A stretch of 39,281 bases of DNA from Comamonadaceae bacterium. GTDB taxonomy: Bacteria > Pseudomonadota > Gammaproteobacteria > Burkholderiales > Burkholderiaceae_C. Below, in pieces: positions 19,925-29,806 of the stretch (its first letter is position 1; each line of letters starts with the position of its first letter). The stretch lies in contig CANFHZ010000011.1 in the NCBI GenBank assembly GCA_947446885.1, forward strand, positions 1-39,281. The letters are read 5' to 3'. The notes beneath the pieces are model-generated. The model saw only the letters and a list, made by a program, of their open reading frames with translations, was not told the origin of the DNA and did no database searches. A program made the translations under genes and the position numbers.

Positions 19925-20596
19925 ATGGAAAACCGCGCAATTAAAGACATCCTCTACGAACAAGTCGCCCGCATTGGCAAAGCCGCATCGAGCCCCAAGC
20001 GGCTTGAGTTGCTGGAGCTGCTGGCCCAAGGTGAGAATTCTGTCGAAGCCTTGGCCGAGCTGCTCTCTATCGAAGTCAAGCTTGCCAGCGCGCATTTGAA
20101 AGTCCTCCGAGAGGCCCGCTTGGTTGCTTCGCGCAAAGAGGGCAAGTTCGTCCACTACCGGCTGAGCGGCTCTGACGTTGCAAACCTTTGGGTATCCATG
20201 CGCGAAGTCGCCCAAGAGCACCTGGTCGAACTCCAAGTCGCGCTCGACCAGATCGCCTCCGCCCCCGACAAGCTGGCCAGCGTCAGCCGCAAAGAGTTCA
20301 TGGCACAAGCCAAGCGCGGCGAAATCGTTGTGATCGACGTGCGCCCGCGTGCGGAGTTCGATCATGCCCATCTCCCATTTGCCAGGTCCATGCCTTTGGA
20401 TGAGATAGCAAAGCGCATTGCTGAGTTGCCCAAGGGCGTGGAAATCGTCGCTTACTGCCGCGGCCCCTTCTGCCTGTTTTCGGAAGAAGCGGCTCAGTTG
20501 CTCAAATCCAAAGGCCGCAAGGTCAGCAAGCTTTTGGACGGCGTAGCCGAATGGACATCCGCTGGCATGCCGATTGAAACCAAGGAATCCCCATGA
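19925..20596 (+). CDS. ArsR-family HTH regulator fused to a rhodanese domain
   Basis: ArsR wHTH (SSPKRLELLELLAQGENSVEALAELLSIEVKLASAHLKVLREARLVASRKEGKFVHYRL) then rhodanese (VIDVRPRAEFDHAHLPFA...YCRGPFCLFSEEAAQLL). Confidence 0.9.
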   Translation: MENRAIKDILYEQVARIGKAASSPKRLELLELLAQGENSVEALAELLSIEVKLASAHLKVLREARLVASRKEGKFVHYRLSGSDVANLWVSMREVAQEHLVELQVALDQIASAPDKLASVSRKEFMAQAKRGEIVVIDVRPRAEFDHAHLPFARSMPLDEIAKRIAELPKGVEIVAYCRGPFCLFSEEAAQLLKSKGRKVSKLLDGVAEWTSAGMPIETKESP

Positions 20597-20943
20597 GCTC
20601 CATTCTTTCTGTCGTCAACGACGCGCCCTATGGCAACGAACGCGCCTACAACGCGCTGCGCCTAGCGGGCTCCCTCGCCGCCAAGGAGGACGTTCATGTT
20701 CGTGTGTTCCTGATGGCCGACGCGGTCGGGTGCGCCAAGGATCACCAGAAGGTGCCCGAGGGCTACTACAACACCCAGCTCATGCTCTCCAAGGTCATCC
20801 GCAAAGGCGAGGTTGGGCTGTGCGGCACCTGCATGGATGCGCGCGGCCTGGCCGAATCCGAAGTGATCGAGGGCGCCAAGCGCTCTACGCTGGCCCAGCT
20901 CGCCGACTGGACGCTGGAAGCCGACAAAGTTCTCGTTTTTTAA
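20593..20943 (+). CDS. DsrE/DsrF-like sulfur-relay family protein
   Basis: YGNERAYNALRLAGSLA...VRVFLMADAVGCAK...GLCGTCMDARGL; overlaps the upstream stop. Confidence 0.8.
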   Translation: MSSILSVVNDAPYGNERAYNALRLAGSLAAKEDVHVRVFLMADAVGCAKDHQKVPEGYYNTQLMLSKVIRKGEVGLCGTCMDARGLAESEVIEGAKRSTLAQLADWTLEADKVLVF

Positions 20944-20953
20944 GAGGCCAATC

Positions 20954-21684
20954 ATGTTCTTCAAACAACTCCCAACCAAAGAATCTTCACTGTCCTATTT
21001 CTTTGGATGCGCTGGCCACGCCATCGCCGCTGCTGTCGATGTGGTCGCAGGCGATGAAGACTGGTTCATCGAACAAGCTGCCCAAGCGAACGTGCGCATA
21101 GCCTACGTCATCGACACTCATGTCCATGCTGACCACTACTCCGGAGGCAGGGAATTGGCCAAGCGCATTGGCGCGCACTATTGCCTGCACGAGAGCGCTC
21201 GCACCTTAGTGAAGTTCGACTACGAGCCCTTGGTGGACGGCCAAATGCTTGATTTGGGTAACGTCAAGATCAAAGTCCTGCACACACCGGGTCATACGCT
21301 CGACAGCATGTGCCTGCTGGTGTCGGACGCGCGGCGCGGTCCCGAGCCCTGGTTTGTCATCACGGGTGACACCTTGTTTGTTGGGGCCACTGGGCGCCCA
21401 GACCTGGCGGGGCGCGAGCACGAGATGGCGGGCATGCTTTTCGACAGTTTGGGAGCCAAACTCTTGAGCTTGCCTTTGGAGTGGAGATTTTTCCAGGCCA
21501 TCAAGCGGGCAGCGCCTGCGGTGTGGGCCTGTCTGGCAAACCGTCTTCGACCATTGGTTTTGAGAAGCGTTGGAATCCCTTGTTGGCAATGGATCGCGAC
21601 GCCTTCGTGACCGAACTGACTTCCAACATTCCCGCGCGCCCGGCCAATATGGACCAGATCGTCGCCACCAACATCGCGGCCTGA
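20954..21684 (+). pseudogene. MBL-fold hydrolase (ETHE1/persulfide-dioxygenase-like), frameshifted near 21475
   Basis: VIDTHVHADHYSGG and HTPGHTLDSMCL in frame of ORF 20954..21610; conserved continuation VEIFPGHQAGSACGVGLSGKPSSTIGFEKRWNP in frame of ORF 21481..21684. Confidence 0.8.
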
Positions 21685-21691
21685 TCCTGCT

Positions 21692-22975
21692 ATGGAGTTG
21701 AAGCACGGCATCCGCCACAACAAGAGCCAATTCATTCACCAGCTCTTGCAGGTGTTGTTGGTGGGCCTCACCATTGGCATGACCCGCACGGTCGTGCCTG
21801 CGCTCGCCGAGTCAGACTTTGGTGTGCCCAAGAACTCATTTGTATTGCTGAGCTCTTTCGTGGTTGCCTTTGGCTTGGTCAAGGGGGCCATGAACTTTGT
21901 TGCAGGGCGCCTCTCTGAGCGCATCGGTCGCAAGCAAGTTCTGCTACTGGGGTGGTTGGTCGCACTGCCCATCCCAGTCATGATCTGGTTCGCGCCCAAT
22001 TGGAGTTGGGTCGTTGCAGCTACAGTCCTATTGGGTGTCAACCAGGGACTGACATGGTCGATGACCCAGACTTCCAAGCTCGACATCACACGATTGGAAG
22101 AGCGCGGTCTGACCCTCGGGCTCAACGAGTTCTCTGGCTACGTGGGTGTGGCCCTTGCAGGCATTGCGACGGCCTACATGGCATCGCATTTCGGCGCGCG
22201 GCAAGGAATTCTTATTTTTGGCATGACCGTCATCGTCATCGCCTTGGTTCTAACGCAGCTATGGGTCAAGGACACTCTTCCATGGGCCAAGGCAGAAGCG
22301 GCAAAGCACGCTCCAGGCACAACGCAAACTCTGCGCCCCCGTTATCCCCAGGGTGTTTCCAGCAACCCTTCCACTAAGGAGATTTTCACGCTCATGAGCT
22401 GGCGGGATAAACGCATGATGGCCTTGAGTCAGGCGGGACTGGTGGAGAAGTTTGTCGATGCTCTGGTGTGGATTTTTTACCCGGTTTTCCTGTATCAAAA
22501 AGGCGTGAGCCTGCCCAACGTGGGATGGATCATCGGCTTCTACGGCTTCGTCTGGGGCGGCTCGCAACTCTTCACCGGCAGGCTTTCAGACCGCGTCGGG
22601 CGACACCGGCTCAACGTCTGGGGCATGTGGATTTGCGGTGCGGGCGTGGCGGCCATGATGCTCGGCGACGGTGTCGCTTGGTGGGCCGCGTCGGCTGCCG
22701 TGTCTGGCTTTGGTATGGCTTTGCTGTATCCCAATCTGTCGGCGGCGGTTGCAGACATCTCGCATCCGTCCTGGCGCGGATCTGCCATCGGCATTTATCG
22801 CTTCTGGCGCGATCTAGGCTATGGCATCGGTGCGCTCGGTCTGGGTCTGGCTGCGCATTTCACAGGCCAGATGCAATCGGCTTTTTGGTTCGTCGCCGTA
22901 TCTATGTTCGCCTCCGGCGCCTTGCTCTGGTGGCTGGGCGAGGAGACGCATCCCCGGCTGAACCCCGCGCAATGA
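21692..22975 (+). CDS. MFS transporter
   Basis: 12-TM-type protein, GRLSERIGRKQVLLLG and GRLSDRVGRHRLNVWG motifs. Confidence 0.85.
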   Translation: MELKHGIRHNKSQFIHQLLQVLLVGLTIGMTRTVVPALAESDFGVPKNSFVLLSSFVVAFGLVKGAMNFVAGRLSERIGRKQVLLLGWLVALPIPVMIWFAPNWSWVVAATVLLGVNQGLTWSMTQTSKLDITRLEERGLTLGLNEFSGYVGVALAGIATAYMASHFGARQGILIFGMTVIVIALVLTQLWVKDTLPWAKAEAAKHAPGTTQTLRPRYPQGVSSNPSTKEIFTLMSWRDKRMMALSQAGLVEKFVDALVWIFYPVFLYQKGVSLPNVGWIIGFYGFVWGGSQLFTGRLSDRVGRHRLNVWGMWICGAGVAAMMLGDGVAWWAASAAVSGFGMALLYPNLSAAVADISHPSWRGSAIGIYRFWRDLGYGIGALGLGLAAHFTGQMQSAFWFVAVSMFASGALLWWLGEETHPRLNPAQ

Positions 22976-22997
22976 ATTTACTTCAACAGAAAGCACC

Positions 22998-23459
22998 ATG
23001 AAACTTCGCTCGACAATCACGCTCGCCTTGGCATGTGCCACCTTGGCCTTCACTCCCGCCGTATGGGCGGACAAAGCTCAGGCCATTGACGAAATGGAGG
23101 CCTACTTGGAGTTTGTGGATTATGGCGGCGGGGTGATCTTCGCCGAGCAAATCCCCAAAGATGACTGGAAGAAGTTTTTGGTCATCGACGCCCGCGATGC
23201 CGCTCAGTTCGCAAAGAGCCACATACCGGGGGCCATCAACATCGAATGGCGCCAAGTCCTCGCCAAGCGCGCCTCGATCCCGAAGGACAAGCCCGTGCTG
23301 ATCTATTGCAACAGTGGATCACTATCGGCGCAGGCCGGTTTTGCCATGCGGGTGGCCGGATGGGACAACCTGCGCATCTTGCAAGGCGGCTTTGACGAGT
23401 GGCGGACAAAGGGTGGTTTCGATGCTGCCTCGAAGACCACGACTCCAGCCACGCACTGA
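22998..23459 (+). CDS. Exported rhodanese-like protein
   Basis: Signal peptide then VIDARDAAQFAKSHIPGAINIEW...VLIYCNSGSLSAQAGFAMRVAGW. Confidence 0.85.
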   Translation: MKLRSTITLALACATLAFTPAVWADKAQAIDEMEAYLEFVDYGGGVIFAEQIPKDDWKKFLVIDARDAAQFAKSHIPGAINIEWRQVLAKRASIPKDKPVLIYCNSGSLSAQAGFAMRVAGWDNLRILQGGFDEWRTKGGFDAASKTTTPATH

Positions 23460-23469
23460 TTTTTCCCGG

Positions 23470-24768
23470 CTAGGCCTTAGCAACGGGCATGTCACTCCAA
23501 TTGGTTGTGTATTGCGGTGTGCGGCGCTCCTGTCGCATTGACCAGTCACTCTGAGTGTGCTGGCGGGCCGCGCTCCCGACATGGACTGTGCCTCGGCCAT
23601 ATCGGCCATTTAACGCATCCATGGCCATCATCAATTTCGTGCGGTCGCGGGTCTCGACGGGTTCGAGTTCCAACTCACCTTGCGTCAGGGCATCGTTGGC
23701 CAAATCCATCAACATGACTCCTGCCTTTGATAGCCGGTAACCCGGTTGGTAAATTTGCCTGACTCCAGCCACTGCTGACTGCACCAGCAAACGACTATCC
23801 GCCGTGGGTCGCCGAAGTGGAACAACGACGCTCTTCGAGAAACGTGGACCGGGTCGGAACGGCGAAGTGTGCGCAAATACAAGTATCTGTCCGGCTTGGC
23901 TGGATTGACGTCGCAACTTTTCAGCAGCACGACTTGCGAATTCGCTGATCGCCTCGATGAGATCCGGGAGCTCGGTGATCGGGTGCCCAAAACTCCGGGT
24001 GCAGGCGATTTGCTGCTTGGCGGGAGGTGCATCTTCCAATCCAATGCAGGGTTGACCTTGAAGTTCACGCACGGTGCGCTCCAACACAACACCCCAGCGA
24101 CCGCGAACCATGGACGGGCTCAGCCGGGTCAAGTCGAGGACCGTATTCACCCCCGCGTCCCGCAGTTGCTGTCCGATGCGGCGACCGACACCCCAAACTC
24201 TACCCACTTCGGTGGCAGCGAACAAGGCATCCAAATCGGATGTGGTCAGAGCTTCCAGGTTGCAAACCGTCGCCATGCACTCAGGGTAGCTACCGGGCTT
24301 GCGGTCAGCCGTTTTTGCGATGTGATTTGCAAGCTTAGCCAACGTCTTTGTCGGTCCAATGCCGATGCCGCAGGGTATGCCGGTCCATTGAAGAATTCGC
24401 GAGCGAATCGCCCATGACCGTTTGGTGAGGTCGCCACGAACGCCATCAAGCCCTATAAACGACTCGTCAATGCTGTAGATCTCCTGCGTTGGCCCCAGTC
24501 CCGCCGCAATGCTCATCATCCGATTTGACATGTCGCCATAGAGGGCGAAGTTTGCGGAAAGCGCAATTAGTCCTGCCTCTTCTTCCAGGTGCCGTATCTC
24601 ATGCCAGGGCTGCCCCATCTTGATGCCGAGGGCCTTGGCCTCGTTGCTGCGCGCTATGGCGCAACCGTCATTATTGGAAAGCGAAACGACTGGTCGACCA
24701 TTCAAACTGGGGCGGAACACGCGCTCGCAGCTGACATAAAAGTTCGACGCGTCAATCAAGGCAAGCAT
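23470..24768 (-). CDS. umuC: Y-family DNA polymerase UmuC (complete, cargo copy)
   Basis: [52 protein letters not shown]...[10 protein letters not shown]; start 4 bp after the upstream stop codon. Confidence 0.92.
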   Translation of the reverse strand: MLALIDASNFYVSCERVFRPSLNGRPVVSLSNNDGCAIARSNEAKALGIKMGQPWHEIRHLEEEAGLIALSANFALYGDMSNRMMSIAAGLGPTQEIYSIDESFIGLDGVRGDLTKRSWAIRSRILQWTGIPCGIGIGPTKTLAKLANHIAKTADRKPGSYPECMATVCNLEALTTSDLDALFAATEVGRVWGVGRRIGQQLRDAGVNTVLDLTRLSPSMVRGRWGVVLERTVRELQGQPCIGLEDAPPAKQQIACTRSFGHPITELPDLIEAISEFASRAAEKLRRQSSQAGQILVFAHTSPFRPGPRFSKSVVVPLRRPTADSRLLVQSAVAGVRQIYQPGYRLSKAGVMLMDLANDALTQGELELEPVETRDRTKLMMAMDALNGRYGRGTVHVGSAARQHTQSDWSMRQERRTPQYTTNWSDMPVAKA

Positions 24769-24772
24769 GTGA

Positions 24773-25192
24773 TTACCTTGAGGCGATCGTCGGGGTTGCA
24801 AAGGACACGACCTTGCCTTTTACTGTCTCTTCGTATACGGCGAGCTTGCTCAAAAGGGTTAAGTTGATCGAGGCCAGTTTCGCAGTCTCATGACGCAAAC
24901 GTTCAACTTCGGCGCGCAGGTCGCGGTTGCGCTCTTTCTCTTTGATCAGGGCTTCATGCTTCGCGTCCCGCTGCAATCGGGTAGATTTCCCAACGACACC
25001 ACGGATTCTCTCGGCGATGTCGGGGTAGGTGTTGTGGATCAGCGCAGGGGTGACCTCCGCCGCTTTGGCGACCGCCGAGATGCTGACCTTTTCCCCCGAA
25101 TGTTGGACCCGATCAATGGCCTCTCTGAGGCGCTTTTCCGTCAGCTTGCGGCTTCTGGTGGCGGCTGATCCGCTCGATGCTGATGGACTCAT
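24773..25192 (-). CDS. TnpC/DUF6262-like transposition accessory protein
   Basis: 139 aa helical HTH-like protein ([50 protein letters not shown]...) in the position of Tn554 tnpC. Confidence 0.65.
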   Translation of the reverse strand: MSPSASSGSAATRSRKLTEKRLREAIDRVQHSGEKVSISAVAKAAEVTPALIHNTYPDIAERIRGVVGKSTRLQRDAKHEALIKEKERNRDLRAEVERLRHETAKLASINLTLLSKLAVYEETVKGKVVSFATPTIASR

Positions 25193-25204
25193 GTTCAGTG
25201 ACTT

Positions 25205-27019
25205 TCAAATGATTGGATCGGCGGTCCCGCCATTCGCCGTCACGCCAAAGTCTGCGATCACTTTGGCCGACAGCGCAAGATCGCGGCGAATGCGCGCGTT
25301 GGCGACTGGCCCCAAGTCGTCCAGATCCAGCATTTCCCGATGCTGCTCATGGATGCCTTGCCACATGGCGATGTGCTCTTCGTCGATGACCGAGTTCTTG
25401 CAATCCACACATCGGGTGCTTTCATAAAGGCCGGCGCCACCGCAACCTGAGTCCTGTGCAATGCACCAACCATGTCCCGTTGCGCGAATGTTGATCTGCA
25501 TGGCCGTGCTGGCCACAAGTCGCTCGCGGTCAGGCACGGCGCTTGCCCTCATTTCAAGGATTTTCCGGCCAGCGCCGCCGCTCAGGCGCTGATCCGGACT
25601 GCTCCAGCTCTCCAACAGATCCTTCTTGATGTCGAAATACTCGGTCAGAATGTCTTCGTAAAGGGCAGGATCCTGAGCCGGGTTCGAGGCATAGAGCTGG
25701 GACATGCTGATGCTCGAATGCTTGAACTGCCATTTGAGAAACACCAGCGATTGGCGCCCCATCCTGGACTCCACAAAGGTTCTGGCGTAAGTGCGACGAC
25801 ATTGGTGGGGACTGAGTTTCCACTCCTGCCCAGCCTTACTGGCCAGACGCAACATGGCCACGCGCGATGCCACACCACTCAATGCGGTGATCTGGTTGTA
25901 TTTGCCATAGATCACCCCCAGGAAGACCCGCTGCACATCCCCTCTGGCTTGATTGAGTCGCTTGACCAGATCCCTGCGTGCTGCGGCATACCTCATTTGA
26001 GCGATGGATGCTTCAAGCGCCTGAATCTCCACTTTGAGAGCGGCGCGCAATGGTTCGGAGTAGCGCTCCAGGACCTCAACGACTTTGAGCGTCATCGGAG
26101 GCACCATGTATTCAACACGGCCTTTTCCAGTCTTGTGCTCAACCGAGGTGACCCAGCAATATTCGACTCCGTCGCGCAGCTCGCGCCGACCCGCTCCCAC
26201 CTCGATGCCGATCGCCTCATCATTGCGCATTCCCGATGTGATGGAGAGCAGGTAAAGGCACGCATCGCGCAAGTCGCGCATGGGTTCAGTGGACGGGCCA
26301 AGGGCGCCTATGTCGCGCTGTCTGAGCAAATTTTCCGCCTGGTTGAATATGCGCTCACAATGAAGAAACAGCGCGCTTTGCACCTCTCGTGGAATCACGG
26401 GCGTTTTACCCACGCCCAATCCCGCCGACGATCTGATCTCATGGCCCATAACGCCACAGTAGGACGCAAATGGAATTTCACCCCATGGATATTGACTGGG
26501 TGGCTCATGCAGGTGATCCCGAAAGACCCACGCCAAGTCGACAATTTCAAGTCTGGATTTGATCCCCCTTGGCCGAAGGCCTTCTTCCTTGCACGACTGG
26601 CGGTAGGTCGACAGGTGCAGTGGCTTGATCTCATCGAAGGATTCAACACCATGCTGTGCCAGCCATCGAAGGAGCGGGCCCGCGCTAACTGCGGCAATAA
26701 AAATAGTTCTGGCAATCGCAGCCTTGTAGCCCGGCCGACCTTCCTTGAACCATGCAAAAAATGCGGCTTTTGCGTCCTTGAGAAGTGCTGGCGGCACGTC
26801 CACGGGCCAGACGATGGTTTTCATGGACTCTGGAACGTTGGACTGCTCGAAGTAAGGGGTCAAATCCCACCTCGCATCGTCAAAGCGACTGAGCACATAC
26901 TTATGCCCATGGTCATCGATCACTTCGCTTACCACCGCGTGGGTTAGATCGGAAGGTCTGACATGGTGCTGTGTGGCGAGAATGGCCAAGTTATCCAGCA
27001 TAGGCTCCCCCGTTCGCAT
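25205..27019 (-). CDS. Tyrosine recombinase/integrase (third of trio) with C-terminal Cys-rich region
   Basis: TSGMRNDEAIGIEV; LSPHQCRRTYARTFV; FKHSSISMSQLYA; C-terminal C..C..CVDCKNS. Confidence 0.85.
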   Translation of the reverse strand: MRTGEPMLDNLAILATQHHVRPSDLTHAVVSEVIDDHGHKYVLSRFDDARWDLTPYFEQSNVPESMKTIVWPVDVPPALLKDAKAAFFAWFKEGRPGYKAAIARTIFIAAVSAGPLLRWLAQHGVESFDEIKPLHLSTYRQSCKEEGLRPRGIKSRLEIVDLAWVFRDHLHEPPSQYPWGEIPFASYCGVMGHEIRSSAGLGVGKTPVIPREVQSALFLHCERIFNQAENLLRQRDIGALGPSTEPMRDLRDACLYLLSITSGMRNDEAIGIEVGAGRRELRDGVEYCWVTSVEHKTGKGRVEYMVPPMTLKVVEVLERYSEPLRAALKVEIQALEASIAQMRYAAARRDLVKRLNQARGDVQRVFLGVIYGKYNQITALSGVASRVAMLRLASKAGQEWKLSPHQCRRTYARTFVESRMGRQSLVFLKWQFKHSSISMSQLYASNPAQDPALYEDILTEYFDIKKDLLESWSSPDQRLSGGAGRKILEMRASAVPDRERLVASTAMQINIRATGHGWCIAQDSGCGGAGLYESTRCVDCKNSVIDEEHIAMWQGIHEQHREMLDLDDLGPVANARIRRDLALSAKVIADFGVTANGGTADPII

Positions 27020-28658
27020 GCGTGACGGCCCTCATACGCGCCGCCCAGAATGGATGTGGCTTCGTGCTGGCCAAAGACTTTGCTTCCTCCACAACAGAGC
27101 GGGCGAACTTCGCAGCGGTGAATCGATCGATCAGCGCCATCAATTCACGTTTGTGGTCGCGCCAAGGCTCCATGTCTGGTCCAACCATGTAGTCAATTTC
27201 AGATTGAAGAAACAGTTGGAAGCTGAACAAGCGGTGCAAGTCCTTGACGCTCCCTACCACCACATAGGTCGGACAGGTCAGGCATTCGGTAAAACGGTCG
27301 CAGTGGTCAACGCCATTTTTGGGCGCGCGATTTCCATCCAAGGAGCTTGCGCATCTCCCAACGGGCGTGTTTTGAACGGTCTTTCTAATGGACACCGGCA
27401 TGTTGGATTTCACAGCCTCGCTGCCACGCAAAATCTCCGGCAAGGCCAGCCCAACAAAGCGCGCCGCATCAACCTTCATGTCTTCAGTCAGGCTAAGGTA
27501 GTGTTGATCTGCCACATGTGGGGAATGACCGATGGCGGCAGCTACCGCAATCAAATCGCCATCGCTGAGCTTCCAAAGCTTGGCCTCCATGGTCTTGCGC
27601 AGGCGATTCGGGGTTGGTTCCAATGGTTTTCCGTCGTCGCCAAGCAACCCATGCCGTGAGACAAATTTCCTGATCCCAACTCTCAAGGTGCTTTCGCCCA
27701 GCGCCAACAAGTCCCCCTGGACTTTTCGTGATCGGGATCGATACAGCCATATCCGATCTCGGATTTTGGGTGGAGCTTCTGCGCATAGGTGTTCCGTCCT
27801 AGCGATCACCCCTCGCAACACGGCAACGCCGTCCATGGGCACAACGGTTGTGCCCAGGTTGCCATCAGATTGACGCATGGGGTTTGCTTGCTGGCCTTTT
27901 CCACGCCGCTTGAAGGTCTGCATCACCACCATGTTGGGAACGAATGGATTTGGCGACAGACAATCCCGTGTGGCTTCGAGCAAAGGAGTGGTGTTGATTC
28001 CTGTGCGCAACGCGATCACCAGAAATGCCACGGCCAGCGCTTCGGAATCGGGACCACTGAATTCACTGCGGTGGATCGCGACCAAGTCCATTTTCAACGC
28101 TGCTGCCAAGCGAAGGATTTCCGTATTCGACAACGCTTTGGCGCTATGGCGATTTGCCGCCTTATCGCTGAAGGCCTTAACCGGAAACAGCCTCTCGACA
28201 TCATTCGGACCCAGCCCAAGATTGCAAATGGCAATCAGCATCGGCTTTAGATGAGCGTAATTTGTGCGAGCGCTCGTTTTGGCGGGATACCTGCGGGTGA
28301 GCCAGGCTACAAAGCCATTTATGTGCTCCGGCCGCATGTGTTTGGGGTCGGCAGGTCCTTTCGATGTAATCAAAAAGTCGAGCCATCTGGGCCAGCCGGA
28401 ACCGGCATAGTTGAGGATTGTTTTCCGCGCAACCGTTCCAGAATCAGCAACCGATCGCAACGCGGCAAGACCAGCCCACACCCACGCGTCAATGCCTCTG
28501 CCCAAATAGTCCTTGTAGTCCACCCTCCTGCTGGATGTCGCATCGACTTCGAGCTCGAATGCGGGACCGTCTGCGAGCAAGGTCGCCGAGGGGTCCGTTT
28601 GTGGCTGCGGGTTGCCAGAGTGTGCTGACGACACGCGGTAGGACTTTGGCTTTCTCAT
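26991..28658 (-). CDS. Tyrosine recombinase/integrase (second of trio)
   Basis: ALRTGINTTPLLEATRDCL; TPNRLRKTMEAKLW; AAAIGHSPHVADQHYLSL; ATGA overlap with upstream gene. Confidence 0.8.
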   Translation of the reverse strand: MRKPKSYRVSSAHSGNPQPQTDPSATLLADGPAFELEVDATSSRRVDYKDYLGRGIDAWVWAGLAALRSVADSGTVARKTILNYAGSGWPRWLDFLITSKGPADPKHMRPEHINGFVAWLTRRYPAKTSARTNYAHLKPMLIAICNLGLGPNDVERLFPVKAFSDKAANRHSAKALSNTEILRLAAALKMDLVAIHRSEFSGPDSEALAVAFLVIALRTGINTTPLLEATRDCLSPNPFVPNMVVMQTFKRRGKGQQANPMRQSDGNLGTTVVPMDGVAVLRGVIARTEHLCAEAPPKIRDRIWLYRSRSRKVQGDLLALGESTLRVGIRKFVSRHGLLGDDGKPLEPTPNRLRKTMEAKLWKLSDGDLIAVAAAIGHSPHVADQHYLSLTEDMKVDAARFVGLALPEILRGSEAVKSNMPVSIRKTVQNTPVGRCASSLDGNRAPKNGVDHCDRFTECLTCPTYVVVGSVKDLHRLFSFQLFLQSEIDYMVGPDMEPWRDHKRELMALIDRFTAAKFARSVVEEAKSLASTKPHPFWAARMRAVTHANGGAYAG

Positions 28659-29806
28659 GCAGCAGTCCCATCGCCAAGGATGCCATCGACAAAGTCCTCG
28701 TGAGCGAGCACAAGCTGCGCTTCCAACTGATTGATCAGGTGCAGATATTCGGCGGTGGTCTGAACGTCCGAGTGGCCCAATCGATCCCGCACATACAACA
28801 GCGGTTCGCCCATGAATGATGGATTCTTCCGAAGCGCTGCCAAGGTGTAGGTGGCATAGGTGTGGCGCAGCATGTGGGCCGTGACTGGGAACCCCACTTT
28901 TTTGGATAGTTCACCGAAGAGTCCCACTACGCTAGTTCTGGCCATTTCAGAACCGTATGCCGTCAATACCAGAGCGTCGGGTTCACCCCCACCACGGGTT
29001 TTTCGCAGCTCGCGTTCCAAATTCTTATAGGCATTGAGTTCTTCCATCAGCCGCCATGGAACGTCCACCGCTCGAGGGCGCTCAAATTTGATCGACAAAT
29101 CTTGCGGGCTCAAATCCACGCGTATCACCTGTCCCGCAACAAGATCTTTTCGTCCTGCTGGGTCGAACACGTATTTCGCCGGGAATGTCCGCGCCTCGCA
29201 TGATCGCAGTCCGGATCGCAGCATCAACTCGAATAGGAGTCGATGGCTTGGGTTGTGCAGGTGTAGACGGCAAACCTGAACTTGGTGATTGGTGAGGAAC
29301 TTGATGGGCGAGCGGTATTCACGGAGCATTACGGTTGCGCGTTCAACCGTTGACCCGCCTGTTTTCACATGCCCAAGCATTCCGTGTTTGCCATGCGCTC
29401 GGATCTGTCGATAGGAGAAGGGCAAACTTGCGATGTATCCCCTCTGGCATGCCCATTCATAGAAACGAACAACCAGGGCGAGTCGTTTGTTGATGGTTCT
29501 TGGCGCGAGCTTCAGTTCACCGGCCGACCAATCTCGATAACGACTCAGAGGCGATGCGCCTACTGGCGCATTGGTTTGATCCCATGCCAACCCGTTGGCG
29601 TTCAGGAAGGCAAAATAGTCGTAGAGGCGTCTGCCAACTGCTTCCCAGGTCAACTTGCTGCGCGTCGAACCGCTGTCAAGCAAGGCGTGCAAGAGAAAGT
29701 TCTGGGCTGGCTGCAATGGCATGCACTCGTCGTCAATCAGCAGAGGAAATCCTTCCATGGGCCTGCCACCGATTTCCAGATCACGAGTCGAGAAGAGCAG
29801 CTTCAT
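28655..29806 (-). CDS. Tyrosine recombinase/integrase (first of trio)
   Basis: RSGLRSCEARTF; VTAHMLRHTYATYTLA; LGHSDVQTTAEYLHL (full R-H-R-H-Y set); start MKLLFSTRDLEIGG with ATGA overlap. Confidence 0.9.
   Translation of the reverse strand: MKLLFSTRDLEIGGRPMEGFPLLIDDECMPLQPAQNFLLHALLDSGSTRSKLTWEAVGRRLYDYFAFLNANGLAWDQTNAPVGASPLSRYRDWSAGELKLAPRTINKRLALVVRFYEWACQRGYIASLPFSYRQIRAHGKHGMLGHVKTGGSTVERATVMLREYRSPIKFLTNHQVQVCRLHLHNPSHRLLFELMLRSGLRSCEARTFPAKYVFDPAGRKDLVAGQVIRVDLSPQDLSIKFERPRAVDVPWRLMEELNAYKNLERELRKTRGGGEPDALVLTAYGSEMARTSVVGLFGELSKKVGFPVTAHMLRHTYATYTLAALRKNPSFMGEPLLYVRDRLGHSDVQTTAEYLHLINQLEAQLVLAHEDFVDGILGDGTAA

Noticed and set aside
25472-26947. 491-aa plus-strand ORF opposite the third recombinase
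   Set aside because: Opposite strand of a motif-bearing recombinase; low plausibility composition.
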